The notes below the pieces were generated by a model. It was not told where the DNA came from. It saw nothing but the letters and a program-made list of their open reading frames with translations, and ran no database searches. Of a stretch of DNA of 64,000 nt, positions 36,742-44,733 are shown one piece after another (the first letter of the stretch is position 1; each line of letters opens with the position of its first letter). Position numbers and translations under genes: made by a program. Source of the stretch: an uncultured Fretibacterium sp. (lineage in GTDB: Bacteria > Synergistota > Synergistia > Synergistales > Aminobacteriaceae); the NCBI GenBank assembly GCA_946183145.1, contig CAMGZM010000002.1, positions 241,280 to 305,279 on the forward strand, read 5' to 3'.

Positions 36742-37281
36742 ATGTCTCGTATCGGACGCAAAGCAGTAGAAATCGCAAAAGGCGCAAGCGTAGAAGTCAA
36801 AGGCACTGACATAGTAGTTAAAGGCCCGAAAGGCGAGCTTCACGCTCAGTTGATGCCCGGAATCGCTGTTGATGTTGACGGCGGACTCGTTAAGGTCTCG
36901 CGCTCAAACGAGGAGAAGCAGACGAGAGCCTGGCACGGAATGACACGCGCACTAATCGCGAACATGGTTACGGGTGTTACGGCTGGTTTCTCAAAGACAA
37001 TGGAGATCGTCGGGGTAGGCTGGAGAGCCGCGCTTCAGGGCAAAAAGCTGGTGCTTAATCTCGGATATTCACACCCGATAGAGTTCACGCCCCCTGAAGG
37101 AATCGAAATCGTAGTAGAAAATCCCATCAAGTTTCATGTGAAGGGAATCGACAAGGAATTAGTTGGCCAGACATGCGCCCTGATAAAGAAATTCAGACCG
37201 CCGGAGCCTTATCACGGAAAAGGAATCAAGTTCGAGAATGAATATATCCTCCGCAAGGCCGGCAAGACTGGGGCGAAATAA
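36742..37281 (+). CDS. rplF: 50S ribosomal protein L6
   Basis: A 179-residue L6 near the factor-binding site. MSRIGRKAVEIAKGASVEV and the KFRPPEPYHGKGIKFENE block are typical. AAGGAGG precedes the ATG. Confidence 0.97.
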   Translation: MSRIGRKAVEIAKGASVEVKGTDIVVKGPKGELHAQLMPGIAVDVDGGLVKVSRSNEEKQTRAWHGMTRALIANMVTGVTAGFSKTMEIVGVGWRAALQGKKLVLNLGYSHPIEFTPPEGIEIVVENPIKFHVKGIDKELVGQTCALIKKFRPPEPYHGKGIKFENEYILRKAGKTGAK

Positions 37282-37287
37282 ATCATC

Positions 37288-37653
37288 ATGAAGAAGAGAA
37301 GCAGAAATGACATGCGCGTATTAAGGCATGAGAGATTACGCAGGACGCTCGCAGGAACAGCAGAAAAGCCGCGTCTTTGCGTTTTCAGAAGCCTCAAGAA
37401 TATTTACGTTCAGGTTATCGATGACGACAAAGGACACACGCTCGTATCAGCGTCAACCCTCGACAAGTCATTACAGCCCGAACTCAAAGGACACTGCAAC
37501 GTTGAAGCCGCAAAAGTAATCGGCAAAGCAATAGCCGAGCGCGCAAAGGCAAAAGGCATCAGCAATGTTGTGTTCGACAGGGGCGGACATGCCTATATCG
37601 GTAAAGTTATGGCGGTGGCTGAGGCTGCCAGAGAAGGAGGGCTTGTATTCTGA
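37288..37653 (+). CDS. rplR: 50S ribosomal protein L18
   Basis: A 121-residue L18 that links 5S and 23S r[24 protein letters not shown] strands, [17 protein letters not shown] and the FDRGGHAY motif are present. The ribosome site is weak, so it may rely on coupling to rplF. Confidence 0.96.
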   Translation: MKKRSRNDMRVLRHERLRRTLAGTAEKPRLCVFRSLKNIYVQVIDDDKGHTLVSASTLDKSLQPELKGHCNVEAAKVIGKAIAERAKAKGISNVVFDRGGHAYIGKVMAVAEAAREGGLVF

Positions 37654-38186
37654 TGCCCAGAAGAAATGAGACAGAGGCAGCAGAGCTTCAGGAACGTGTA
37701 GTAGCGATTAACCGCGTAAGCAAAGTCGTAAAGGGCGGAAAAAGATTCCGTTTCGCAGTTCTCGTAGTTGTAGGGGACGGCTCATCACAGGTCGGCACAG
37801 GAATCGGAAAAGCTAAGGAGATCGCCGAGGCTGTCCGCAAGGGAATCGAGAAAGCCAAAAAGAATATGGTCTCCGTGAAACACGCGGGCAATACGATTCC
37901 TCATCCCGTTGTCGGCGAGTTCGGAGCGGCAAGAGTCCTCCTCAAGCCCTGCCCTGAAGGTACGGGAGTCATTGCGGGCGGAGTCGTCCGGGCGATTATG
38001 GAGCTTGGCGGGGTTAAGGACGTTGTTACGAAAGTTACGGGAAGAACATCAAACGCAATCAACGTAGCACACGCAACACTTGAGGCCATAAGGATAACAC
38101 GCACAGAGTCCGAGATAATGAAGCTCAGAGGGCTTGCAGGTGATGACAGCGCAGAAGCGGAAGGTGATTCACATGGCGAAAATTAA
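37653..38186 (+). CDS. rpsE: 30S ribosomal protein S5
   Basis: A 177-residue S5 guarding decoding accuracy. [23 protein letters not shown] and [18 protein letters not shown] (in part) are conserved. The start overlaps the rplR stop by one base with AGAAGGAGG upstream. The tail is acidic. Confidence 0.97.
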   Translation: MPRRNETEAAELQERVVAINRVSKVVKGGKRFRFAVLVVVGDGSSQVGTGIGKAKEIAEAVRKGIEKAKKNMVSVKHAGNTIPHPVVGEFGAARVLLKPCPEGTGVIAGGVVRAIMELGGVKDVVTKVTGRTSNAINVAHATLEAIRITRTESEIMKLRGLAGDDSAEAEGDSHGEN

Positions 38187-38355
38187 AGCAAAGTGGATCA
38201 AAAGCGCAATAGGATTCCCCGAAAGGCAGAAGCGCACAATAAAGGCTCTCGGATTCCACAAGCTGAACTCAGAAGTAGAGCATGACGACACGCCGCAGAT
38301 TCGCGGAATGATTGAACACGTGCGCCACCTCGTGAAATGGGAGGTTGTCGAATGA
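38173..38355 (+). CDS. rpmD: 50S ribosomal protein L30
   Basis: A 60-residue L30. [20 protein letters not shown] and [21 protein letters not shown] (in part) are typical. I chose the ATG at 38173, which has AAGGTG six bases upstream and overlaps rpsE by 14 bases. A longer in-frame ORF from 38134 is not supported. Confidence 0.94.
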   Translation: MAKIKAKWIKSAIGFPERQKRTIKALGFHKLNSEVEHDDTPQIRGMIEHVRHLVKWEVVE

Positions 38356-38801
38356 TAACGTTACAGGATTTGCACCCCGCTAAAGGCTCAACCCACAAGG
38401 CCAAGAGACTCGGTCAGGGTATCGGGAGCGGAACGGGCAAAACTTCCGGAAAAGGCAACAAGGGCGACAAGGCCAGGACAGGCGGCGGAGTTAAGCCGGG
38501 CTTTGAGGGAGGACAGATGCCCATCACAAGAAGGACTCCCAAGCGCGGATTCAACAACGCAAGATTCGCAAAAGTCTTTCAGGTAGTCAACCTTGACGCA
38601 TTAGAGAAGAAATTTGACGCGGGCGCAGAAGTTGACGCTGAAGCAATGTACGCCGCGAGGATTATCCGCAAGAAGGGAATCCCCGTGAAAGTTCTTGCTG
38701 ACGGTGAACTCACGAAAGCCCTCAAGATTAAGGCCGGAGCATTCAGCGCGGGTGCTGTGAAGAAAATCGAGTCTGCCGGCGGGACTCATGAGGTAGTCTA
38801 A
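38352..38801 (+). CDS. rplO: 50S ribosomal protein L15
   Basis: A 149-residue L15, a late 50S assembly protein. LHPAKGSTHKAKRLGQGIGSG (in part) and GFEGGQMPITRRTPKRGF are typical. The start ATG overlaps the rpmD stop by four bases (ATGA), with GGGAGG upstream. Confidence 0.96.
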   Translation: MITLQDLHPAKGSTHKAKRLGQGIGSGTGKTSGKGNKGDKARTGGGVKPGFEGGQMPITRRTPKRGFNNARFAKVFQVVNLDALEKKFDAGAEVDAEAMYAARIIRKKGIPVKVLADGELTKALKIKAGAFSAGAVKKIESAGGTHEVV

Positions 38802-40102
38802 TGTTCGGGTCATTGGGTGATATTTTCAGGCTGCCGGATCTGAAGCGCAGAATATTCTTCACCCTCTTCATTCTGTTCATCTTCAGGCTCGGCGCATACA
38901 TCCCAAGCCCCGGCGTTGACCGTGCCGCGCTCGCAAGCCTCTTCAGCACAGGCGGGGGAGTTATGGACTTCCTCAACCTGTTCTCAGGGGGAGCTTTGAG
39001 CCGTTTCGGAATATTCTCGCTTGGTGTCGCTCCGTATATCAACTCAAGCATCGTTATGCAGCTCCTTGTTGTAATTTTCCCGTACCTTGAGAAATTGCAG
39101 AAGGACTCGACTGACGGACATAAGAAGATTACGCAGTGGACTCGTTACGGTGCTGTAGTTTTCGCGGTCGTTCAGGCTATCGGAATGACAGCGTGGTTAG
39201 GGAGTCTCGGAATTATGCAGGGAGGATTTCTCGACTGGCTGCTCGTAATCATCACGCTTGTTGCGGGATCGGTCGCGGTTATGTGGCTCGGCGAGGAACT
39301 GACAGATCACGGAATCGGCAACGGAATATCACTGCTCATTTTCGCGGGTATCGTCGCAAGAATTCCGGAGGCTATCCTTCAGACGTGGAACATGGTTCGC
39401 TTAGGGTCGATGAGCGTTATCGGTCTTCTTGTCGGAATCGTATTGATGGTTATCGTTGTCGCGGGCTGTATATTGTTGCAGGAAGGACAGAGGAGACTCC
39501 CTGTTCAGTACGCAAAAAGAGTCGTGGGCAACAAGATTTACGGCGGTCAGAGCACGTTTATCCCGCTGAAAGTGAATCAGTCAGGAGTCATCCCGATAAT
39601 TTTCGCAAGCTCACTGCTGATTTTCCCCTATACGATCGCAAATTATTTCAGTGAGAGCGCGACAGGAAGATTCATCAGCGCATTGTTCACGCCCAACAGC
39701 TTTTTCTATATTCTCTGCTATGTGGCTCTGATTATTTTCTTCTCGTACTTCTACACGGCGGTTGTCTTCAATCCTACAGACATCGCAAACAACATGAAGA
39801 AATACGGCGGATTCATTCTCGGCATTCGCCCGGGTCAGCCGACTTCAGACTACATCACGCGGGTTATGGAGCGTATCACTCTCGGCGGTGTTGTCTTCCT
39901 CGCGGTAATCGCCTTAATCCCTAACGTAATGTCGTCAATCCTCAACATCAACAGCTTCTACTTTGGAGGGACGGCGGTGTTAATCGTTGTGGGCGTTGCG
40001 ATGGACACGGTGAATCAGATTGAGGCTCAACTGCTCATGCGGCATTATGACGGAATCCTCAAGAAATCCGGCGGCGGCCGCAAAGGCTTTCTGAGGGGTT
40101 AA
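38801..40102 (+). CDS. secY: Protein translocase channel SecY
   Basis: A 433-residue inner-membrane protein with ten hydrophobic helices. FRLGAYIPSPGVD, MQLLVVIFPYLEKL and the NPTDIANNMKKYGGFI loop are signatures. It forms the SecYEG channel for export and membrane insertion. secE and secG are not in the window. The start overlaps the rplO stop by one base. Confidence 0.97.
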   Translation: MFGSLGDIFRLPDLKRRIFFTLFILFIFRLGAYIPSPGVDRAALASLFSTGGGVMDFLNLFSGGALSRFGIFSLGVAPYINSSIVMQLLVVIFPYLEKLQKDSTDGHKKITQWTRYGAVVFAVVQAIGMTAWLGSLGIMQGGFLDWLLVIITLVAGSVAVMWLGEELTDHGIGNGISLLIFAGIVARIPEAILQTWNMVRLGSMSVIGLLVGIVLMVIVVAGCILLQEGQRRLPVQYAKRVVGNKIYGGQSTFIPLKVNQSGVIPIIFASSLLIFPYTIANYFSESATGRFISALFTPNSFFYILCYVALIIFFSYFYTAVVFNPTDIANNMKKYGGFILGIRPGQPTSDYITRVMERITLGGVVFLAVIALIPNVMSSILNINSFYFGGTAVLIVVGVAMDTVNQIEAQLLMRHYDGILKKSGGGRKGFLRG

Positions 40103-40104
40103 TC

Positions 40105-40722
40105 ATGAGACTTGTATTGTTAGGCGCGCCTGGGGCCGGAAAGGGTACTCAGGCCGTTTTCCTCAAAGAACGCCACAACTTAGCGCACATCTCAACGGGT
40201 GATATTTTCCGTCAGAACCTCAAGGACAATACGCCCCTCGGACTCGAAGCCAAAAAGTTTATGGACGCAGGGCAGTTAGTCCCGGACGAAATTGTGATGA
40301 AGATGGTCGGCGGGAAGCTCGCGGAGTTCAAACCCGGTGAAGGATTCATGCTTGACGGATTCCCACGCACAGTGGCTCAGGCGGAATTTCTCGAAACTCA
40401 GACGAAACTTGACGGCGTTATCATGTTCAAAGTTTCAGATGAAGCGATCGTGAAGAGACTCACAAGCCGCGCGGTGTGCAAAGAATGCGGGAACGTTACG
40501 AACATTCACGAACATGACAGATGCCAGGCCTGCGGAGGAGAGCTTTACAGGCGCGATGATGACAACGAGGCAACAATCCGCGAACGCCTGAGAGTTTACC
40601 ATGAACAGACAGAAGCACTTGTAGAGTTTTACAGGGCGCGGGGTCTGCTGATTGAGATTGATGCTACGGGAATGCCTGAGGAAGTTTTTGCGCGGGTTGT
40701 TGAGACGCTCGAACATGATTAA
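40105..40722 (+). CDS. adk: Adenylate kinase
   Basis: A 205-residue kinase balancing AMP, ADP and ATP. The P-loop is GAPGAGKGT, and the DGFPRT block follows. The LID carries a four-Cys zinc site (CKEC ... CQAC), as in many Gram-positive and related adenylate kinases. It follows secY by two bases. Confidence 0.96.
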   Translation: MRLVLLGAPGAGKGTQAVFLKERHNLAHISTGDIFRQNLKDNTPLGLEAKKFMDAGQLVPDEIVMKMVGGKLAEFKPGEGFMLDGFPRTVAQAEFLETQTKLDGVIMFKVSDEAIVKRLTSRAVCKECGNVTNIHEHDRCQACGGELYRRDDDNEATIRERLRVYHEQTEALVEFYRARGLLIEIDATGMPEEVFARVVETLEHD

Positions 40723-41494
40723 GCTGAAGACTCCAGAAGAATTAAAGCTCATGAGAATCGCCGGGCGCGTTACGGCAGAAGTGCTTGAGATCATGCGCGG
40801 TGCTGTGCGTCCGGGAATCTCAACGGGCGAGCTTGACCAGCTTGCAGAAGAGCATATACGCAGGAACAACGGCATTCCGGCATTCAAGAATTACCGCCCA
40901 ATGTCTAGCATGACTCCTTTTCCCGGGACTATTTGCGCGTCCATCAATGAAGAAGTTGTGCATGGCATTCCGAGTTTCAGGAGAATACTTCAGGAAGGCG
41001 ACATCATAAGCGTTGACGTTGGCGCGATTGTGAACGGTTACTGCGGGGATGCGGCCTGCACGTTTCCTGTAGGCGAAATAAGCCCGGAGCGCAGGAAACT
41101 TCTTGAGGTTACAGAGGAGTCATTGAAGAGGGCTATTGCTCAGGCAGTGCCGGGAAATACTTTAGGCGACATTGGGAACGCAGTAGAAAGCTACCTTAAA
41201 CCGTTAGGCTATGGGATCGTCCGCGATTACACAGGACACGGAATCGGGCAGAAAATGCACGAGGCACCGCAGATCCCGAATTACGGCCGGGCGGGGCAGG
41301 GTATGACGCTCAAAGCTGGCATGACTATAGCGATTGAGCCTATGATTATGTCCGGGCGCGAGAAAGTGAAAACAGGCTCTAACGGCTGGACAGTTTCAAC
41401 AGTCGACGGGTCTGACGCAGCGCATTTTGAACGCTCGATAGCTGTTCTTGACGACGGGCCGGAGATTTTGACACCGTGGCAGAGTTTTCTGTAG
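40715..41494 (+). CDS. map: Methionine aminopeptidase type I
   Basis: A 259-residue enzyme removing the initiator Met. Metal ligands are visible in SVDVGAIVNGYCGDAACTF (two Asp), GHGIGQKMHE (His) and the later EPM and Glu near the end. I chose the ATG at 40715, overlapping the adk end by eight bases, because the longer ORF from 40652 lies inside adk. Confidence 0.95.
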   Translation: MIKLKTPEELKLMRIAGRVTAEVLEIMRGAVRPGISTGELDQLAEEHIRRNNGIPAFKNYRPMSSMTPFPGTICASINEEVVHGIPSFRRILQEGDIISVDVGAIVNGYCGDAACTFPVGEISPERRKLLEVTEESLKRAIAQAVPGNTLGDIGNAVESYLKPLGYGIVRDYTGHGIGQKMHEAPQIPNYGRAGQGMTLKAGMTIAIEPMIMSGREKVKTGSNGWTVSTVDGSDAAHFERSIAVLDDGPEILTPWQSFL

Positions 41495-41739
41495 GACAAA
41501 TCGTTATCTCACGGCGCGGAAAAGATACGGGGCTTGAGTATGTAGTCGCGGGATTCGAGTCTGACGGAAGATTAAAGCTCATAAGGCCGGAAAGATTCAA
41601 CGTCAGCAATCCCAAAAAGAAAAACCCTAAGCACCTTCAAGGCACGTCAAGAATCGCAGAGGATTTAGCAGAAAAGATAAAGGCAGGTAACAACATTAAT
41701 GCGGGATATTTTCACAGGAGCGTAACGGATGGCGAATAA
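41476..41739 (+). CDS. KOW-domain RNA-binding protein (L14e-like)
   Basis: An 87-residue protein with an N-terminal KOW-type motif ([22 protein letters not shown]) like that of eukaryotic/archaeal L14e. Small proteins of this kind lie between map and infA in many Clostridia-like genomes. Its role is not well known; a ribosome-associated RNA-binding function is inferred. The GTG start overlaps map by 19 bases and its end overlaps infA by 11. Confidence 0.8.
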   Translation: MAEFSVGQIVISRRGKDTGLEYVVAGFESDGRLKLIRPERFNVSNPKKKNPKHLQGTSRIAEDLAEKIKAGNNINAGYFHRSVTDGE

Positions 41740-41959
41740 CTCCGGCAAAGAGGACGTAATCGAGGTAAAAGGCGTAATCACAGAGCCGCTGCCCAACGCA
41801 ATGTTCAGAGTTGAGCTTGAAAACGGGCATAAGGTTCTCGCGCATGTCAGCGGAAAAATGAGAATGCACTTCATCAGGATTCTTCCGGGTGATAAGGTGC
41901 TTGTCGAAATTACCCCTTACGATTTGACGAGGGGCAGAATAATCTACAGATATAAATAG
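41729..41959 (+). CDS. infA: Translation initiation factor IF-1
   Basis: A 76-residue OB-fold factor that blocks the A site during initiation. [25 protein letters not shown] (in part) and the C-terminal [11 protein letters not shown] are typical. It overlaps the KOW gene by 11 bases. Confidence 0.96.
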   Translation: MANNSGKEDVIEVKGVITEPLPNAMFRVELENGHKVLAHVSGKMRMHFIRILPGDKVLVEITPYDLTRGRIIYRYK

Positions 41960-41970
41960 GTGATAGACAA

Positions 41971-42096
41971 ATGAAAGTAGGGCCTTCAGTAAAGCCTATC
42001 TGCGAATTTTGCAGGGTAATCCGCCGTCATGGAGTCGTCCGCGTAATTTGCTCGCGGAATCCACGACACAAACAGCGTCAGGGCGTAAGGAGGTAA
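41971..42096 (+). CDS. rpmJ: 50S ribosomal protein L36
   Basis: A 41-residue protein, [19 protein letters not shown] at the front and [10 protein letters not shown] near the end. The zinc ligands C11, C14, C27 and H33 are present, so this is the zinc-binding form. Three extra residues (VRR) follow the usual QG end. Their codons contain the AGGAGG ribosome site of rpsM. Confidence 0.95.
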   Translation: MKVGPSVKPICEFCRVIRRHGVVRVICSRNPRHKQRQGVRR

Positions 42097-42100
42097 CAGC

Positions 42101-42478
42101 ATGGCACGTATAGCAGGTGTTGACCTTCCGAGGGACAAAAGAGTCGAGATCGGGCTGACATACATTTTCGGAATCGGCCTCAAGACATCGCAGAAGATTC
42201 TTGCCGCAACAGGCGTAAATCCTGACATCAGGGTTAAGGATCTCAGCGAGGAAGACACGCAGAAATTACGCCGCGAGATTGAAGACAATCACAAAGTTGA
42301 AGGCGATCTCAGGCGCGAGGTGTCAATGAACATCAAGAGGCTCATCGATATTGGGTGCTACAGGGGCCAGCGTCATAAGCTCGGACTCCCCGTAAGAGGC
42401 CAGCGTACAAAGACCAACGCAAGAACTCGCAAAGGGCCGCGCAGAACTGTCGCCAATAAGAAGATGGCCACAAAGTAA
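42101..42478 (+). CDS. rpsM: 30S ribosomal protein S13
   Basis: A 125-residue S13 of the 30S head, contacting P-site tRNA and L5. [25 protein letters not shown] (in part) and the basic [17 protein letters not shown] tail are typical. It ends the spc-side block. A 326-base gap with a structured RNA separates it from rpsK, where these two genes are normally adjacent. Confidence 0.97.
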   Translation: MARIAGVDLPRDKRVEIGLTYIFGIGLKTSQKILAATGVNPDIRVKDLSEEDTQKLRREIEDNHKVEGDLRREVSMNIKRLIDIGCYRGQRHKLGLPVRGQRTKTNARTRKGPRRTVANKKMATK

Positions 42479-42554
42479 AGCAGCATAAGCAGGAGAAATT
42501 GTCCAGCTTCTGAATTTATTTCAAGTTGTTATGTTTTGTGTCGCTAATATCATC

Positions 42555-42583
42555 TTGGCAAAAAATAAAAGGAGGGTTAATCT
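42555..42583 (+). promoter_or_regulatory. Promoter-like element at the 5' edge of the rpsK leader RNA
   Basis: TTGGCA (42555-42560), 17 bases, TAATCT (42578-42583). The layout and the 24 bases ATAAAAGGAGGG through TCTGCTAC are the same as at the hpf leader. If used, it separates rpsK-rpoA-rplQ from the upstream operon. Confidence 0.4.
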
Positions 42584-42793
42584 GCTACGTGCCGGGATGT
42601 AAAACACAAAGCAGAAATTATCCGGAGAAATCTGGCTACCGCAGGCTATTGCGGAAAGTAAAAGCCTCTGGACTGCCGTATCAACTCTATTAGCTTAGGC
42701 GAACGAGGGCAGGAAATGCCTTAGAGATAAGGAAAGAACGAGGAACAATCGAAAAAGTGTCAGCAACATAAAATTACACTTTTTACGTAGCAG
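42571..42793 (+). ncRNA. Structured leader RNA before rpsK, raiA-motif-like (copy B)
   Basis: A second copy of the RNA found before hpf. The closing helix joins CTGCTACGT (42582-42590) with ACGTAGCAG (42785-42793), different bases from copy A but still fully paired. A CCGCA/TGCGG hairpin (42639-42654) and an AAAAAGTGT/ACACTTTTT hairpin (42752-42784) also covary with copy A. GGCTA in the first loop could pair with AGCC of the AAAGCCTCTGGACTG core as a pseudoknot. The RNA ends about 11 bases before the GTG of rpsK. The AGGT just after the closing helix is the only ribosome site available. Placement inside a ribosomal protein operon is unusual for this RNA class. Confidence 0.75.
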
Positions 42794-42804
42794 GTAATCA
42801 AAAA

Positions 42805-43203
42805 GTGCCGAAAAAATCAGCTCAGGCCAGAAAAGGCAAGAGACGCGAAAAGAAGAATATCAATTACGGAGTCGCGCACATCTATTCGACATTCAACAAC
42901 ACGATTATGTGCATAAGCGACAAGGCCGGGAACATAATCACATGGGCTTCAGGCGGCAACGTAGGCTTCAAGGGCGCGAGGAAGTCAACACCTTTCGCCG
43001 CTCAGATGGCAGCGGGTCAGGTCGCAAAGGGAGCGCAGGATCAGGGAGTAACGGAGATTGACGTTGTTGTCAAAGGGCCGGGACCGGGACGTGAGAGCGC
43101 AATACGTGCATTGCAGAGCGCAGGACTTCAGGTCAACCTCATCAAGGACGCTACACCGATTCCGCACAACGGCTGCAGGCCGCCCAAGAGAAGACGCGTC
43201 TAA
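42805..43203 (+). CDS. rpsK: 30S ribosomal protein S11
   Basis: A 132-residue S11 of the 30S platform. [20 protein letters not shown] (in part) and the C-terminal [15 protein letters not shown] are typical. The start is GTG. Unlike the usual order, rpsD does not follow; rpoA begins 22 bases later. Confidence 0.97.
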   Translation: MPKKSAQARKGKRREKKNINYGVAHIYSTFNNTIMCISDKAGNIITWASGGNVGFKGARKSTPFAAQMAAGQVAKGAQDQGVTEIDVVVKGPGPGRESAIRALQSAGLQVNLIKDATPIPHNGCRPPKRRRV

Positions 43204-43225
43204 TTTCCAGTAAGGAGCGTTAAAT

Positions 43226-44344
43226 TTGGAGAATACCAAGTTTAAAGTTTATATCGAGGAAAAAACTAATGATTACGGGAGACTCTTCATTGAGCCTCTC
43301 GAACGCGGTTACGGCGACACTCTCGGAAATGCTCTGAGAAGGCTTCTGCTCTCGTCAATAAGGGGTGCTGCCGTTACTGCTGTAAGGATTGACGGAATAC
43401 TTCACGAGTTCAGCACAATAAAGGGAATACGCGAGGACGTTATAGAGATTCTCATGAACCTGAAGCACATTCCCATTAAGGCAAAAGGCGACAAAGCCGG
43501 CAAACTCTCTGAAGGGTACAAGATAATCACGCTTGACTCTGACGATCTGCCAAAAGACTTTTTCACGCGCAAGGAGAATCCCGGAGTCATCACTGCTAAA
43601 GATATGCCGTGGGATAACGATTTCGAGTTCTGCGGGGACGGTGTACTCTGCACGCTTGAGCCTAACGCCCATCTGCTTATGGAGATTTACGTTGAGCAGG
43701 GAGTCGGCTATCTATCGGCGGAACGTGAAAGACCCGCACAGCCTCCGTTACCTGTTGACGCTATGCTTGCTGACGCTATTTTCTCGCCCGTGAAACGAGT
43801 CAACTACACAATCGAGAATGCGAGAGTCGGTCAAAGCATTGACTATGAGAGGCTCATTATTGAGGTCTGGACTAACGGAGCTGTAACACCTGAAGAAGCC
43901 GTAACTGAAGCCGCTAGAATCGCTGAGGACTGTTTCGGGCATATCGCCAACACCGTAACTACTGCCCCCCAGGCACAAAGAGAACCTGAAGAGCAGCCCC
44001 CGTTGCCTGAAATCCCGCATAAAGATCCAGAAGAGACAAAGACAGAGCAATACACTCACCCTATACATGAGCTTGAACTCTCAATAAGGAGCGAGAATTG
44101 CCTTTTGCGCGGCGGGATTCATACTGTCGGCGAGCTTCTCCAGAGATCACGCGATGAGCTTCTCAAGATTCGCAACCTCGGCAAAAAATCCCTCACGGAA
44201 ATTGAAGAGCGACTCCAGACTTTAGGCTACGAACTCAGGCCGAACGATAACCCGTCAGCAGAAGGAACTGAAACACAGATTCACGACGAAAACGACTCCG
44301 ATGATTCAGACGACAGCGGAGAAAACTCAGAAGAAAACGTTTAA
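43226..44344 (+). CDS. rpoA: RNA polymerase alpha subunit
   Basis: A 372-residue alpha subunit, longer than most (about 315-330). The N-terminal assembly domain has YGRLFIEPLERGYGDTLGNALRRLLLSS (in part). A Pro/Glu-rich linker (about 245-275) leads to the DNA-binding domain with the LSIRSENCLL helix (the UP-element Arg is kept) and NLGKKSLTEIEERL. An acidic Asp/Ser tail of about 30 residues ends the protein and explains the extra length. TTG start with AAGGAG upstream. Confidence 0.97.
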   Translation: MENTKFKVYIEEKTNDYGRLFIEPLERGYGDTLGNALRRLLLSSIRGAAVTAVRIDGILHEFSTIKGIREDVIEILMNLKHIPIKAKGDKAGKLSEGYKIITLDSDDLPKDFFTRKENPGVITAKDMPWDNDFEFCGDGVLCTLEPNAHLLMEIYVEQGVGYLSAERERPAQPPLPVDAMLADAIFSPVKRVNYTIENARVGQSIDYERLIIEVWTNGAVTPEEAVTEAARIAEDCFGHIANTVTTAPQAQREPEEQPPLPEIPHKDPEETKTEQYTHPIHELELSIRSENCLLRGGIHTVGELLQRSRDELLKIRNLGKKSLTEIEERLQTLGYELRPNDNPSAEGTETQIHDENDSDDSDDSGENSEENV

Positions 44345-44361
44345 GGAGGTGCAAGCAGAAA

Positions 44362-44733
44362 TTGAGACATCATGTTGACCACAGGACACTCGGACGCTAC
44401 GGAAGCCACAGGAAATTAATGCTCGGCAACATGGCCGCAAGTTTATTCCTCAACGGAAGCATAACGACAACCGTAACACGCGCAAAGGAGTTACGCAGAG
44501 TCGCGGAAAAACTCATCACACGCGCAAGAGGCGGTTCAGTTCATGACATCCGCGTAGTGTTCGCGAAAATGCCCCACAAACAGGCGGCTACGAAATTATT
44601 TCAGGAAATAGCACCCAAGTATAAGAGCTTTGACAAGGGCGGCTATACAAGAATTATCAAGCTCGGCGCGAGAAAAGGCGACGGCTCACCGATGGCGGTA
44701 ATCGAACTTGTTGAAAGAGAAGAGCAGAAATAA
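44362..44733 (+). CDS. rplQ: 50S ribosomal protein L17
   Basis: A 123-residue L17 at the tunnel exit. RHHVDHRTLGRYGSHRKLML (in part) and TTTVTRAKELRRVAEKLIT are typical. TTG start with AAGGAGGTG upstream. The end overlaps the ecfA gene by 26 bases. Confidence 0.96.
   Translation: MRHHVDHRTLGRYGSHRKLMLGNMAASLFLNGSITTTVTRAKELRRVAEKLITRARGGSVHDIRVVFAKMPHKQAATKLFQEIAPKYKSFDKGGYTRIIKLGARKGDGSPMAVIELVEREEQK

Noticed and set aside
38134..38172. Longer N-terminus for L30, and similar extensions for map, rplX, rnz, the HAD and thiD-tenA genes
   Set aside because: The extensions lie inside the upstream genes or lack ribosome sites, and the family N-termini match the shorter starts.
42571..42793. Cobalamin riboswitch, RNase P RNA or tmRNA for the structured RNA
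   Set aside because: The AAAGCCTCTGGACTG and GGAAAG blocks look faintly similar, but the order of conserved boxes and the closing helix do not fit these classes.
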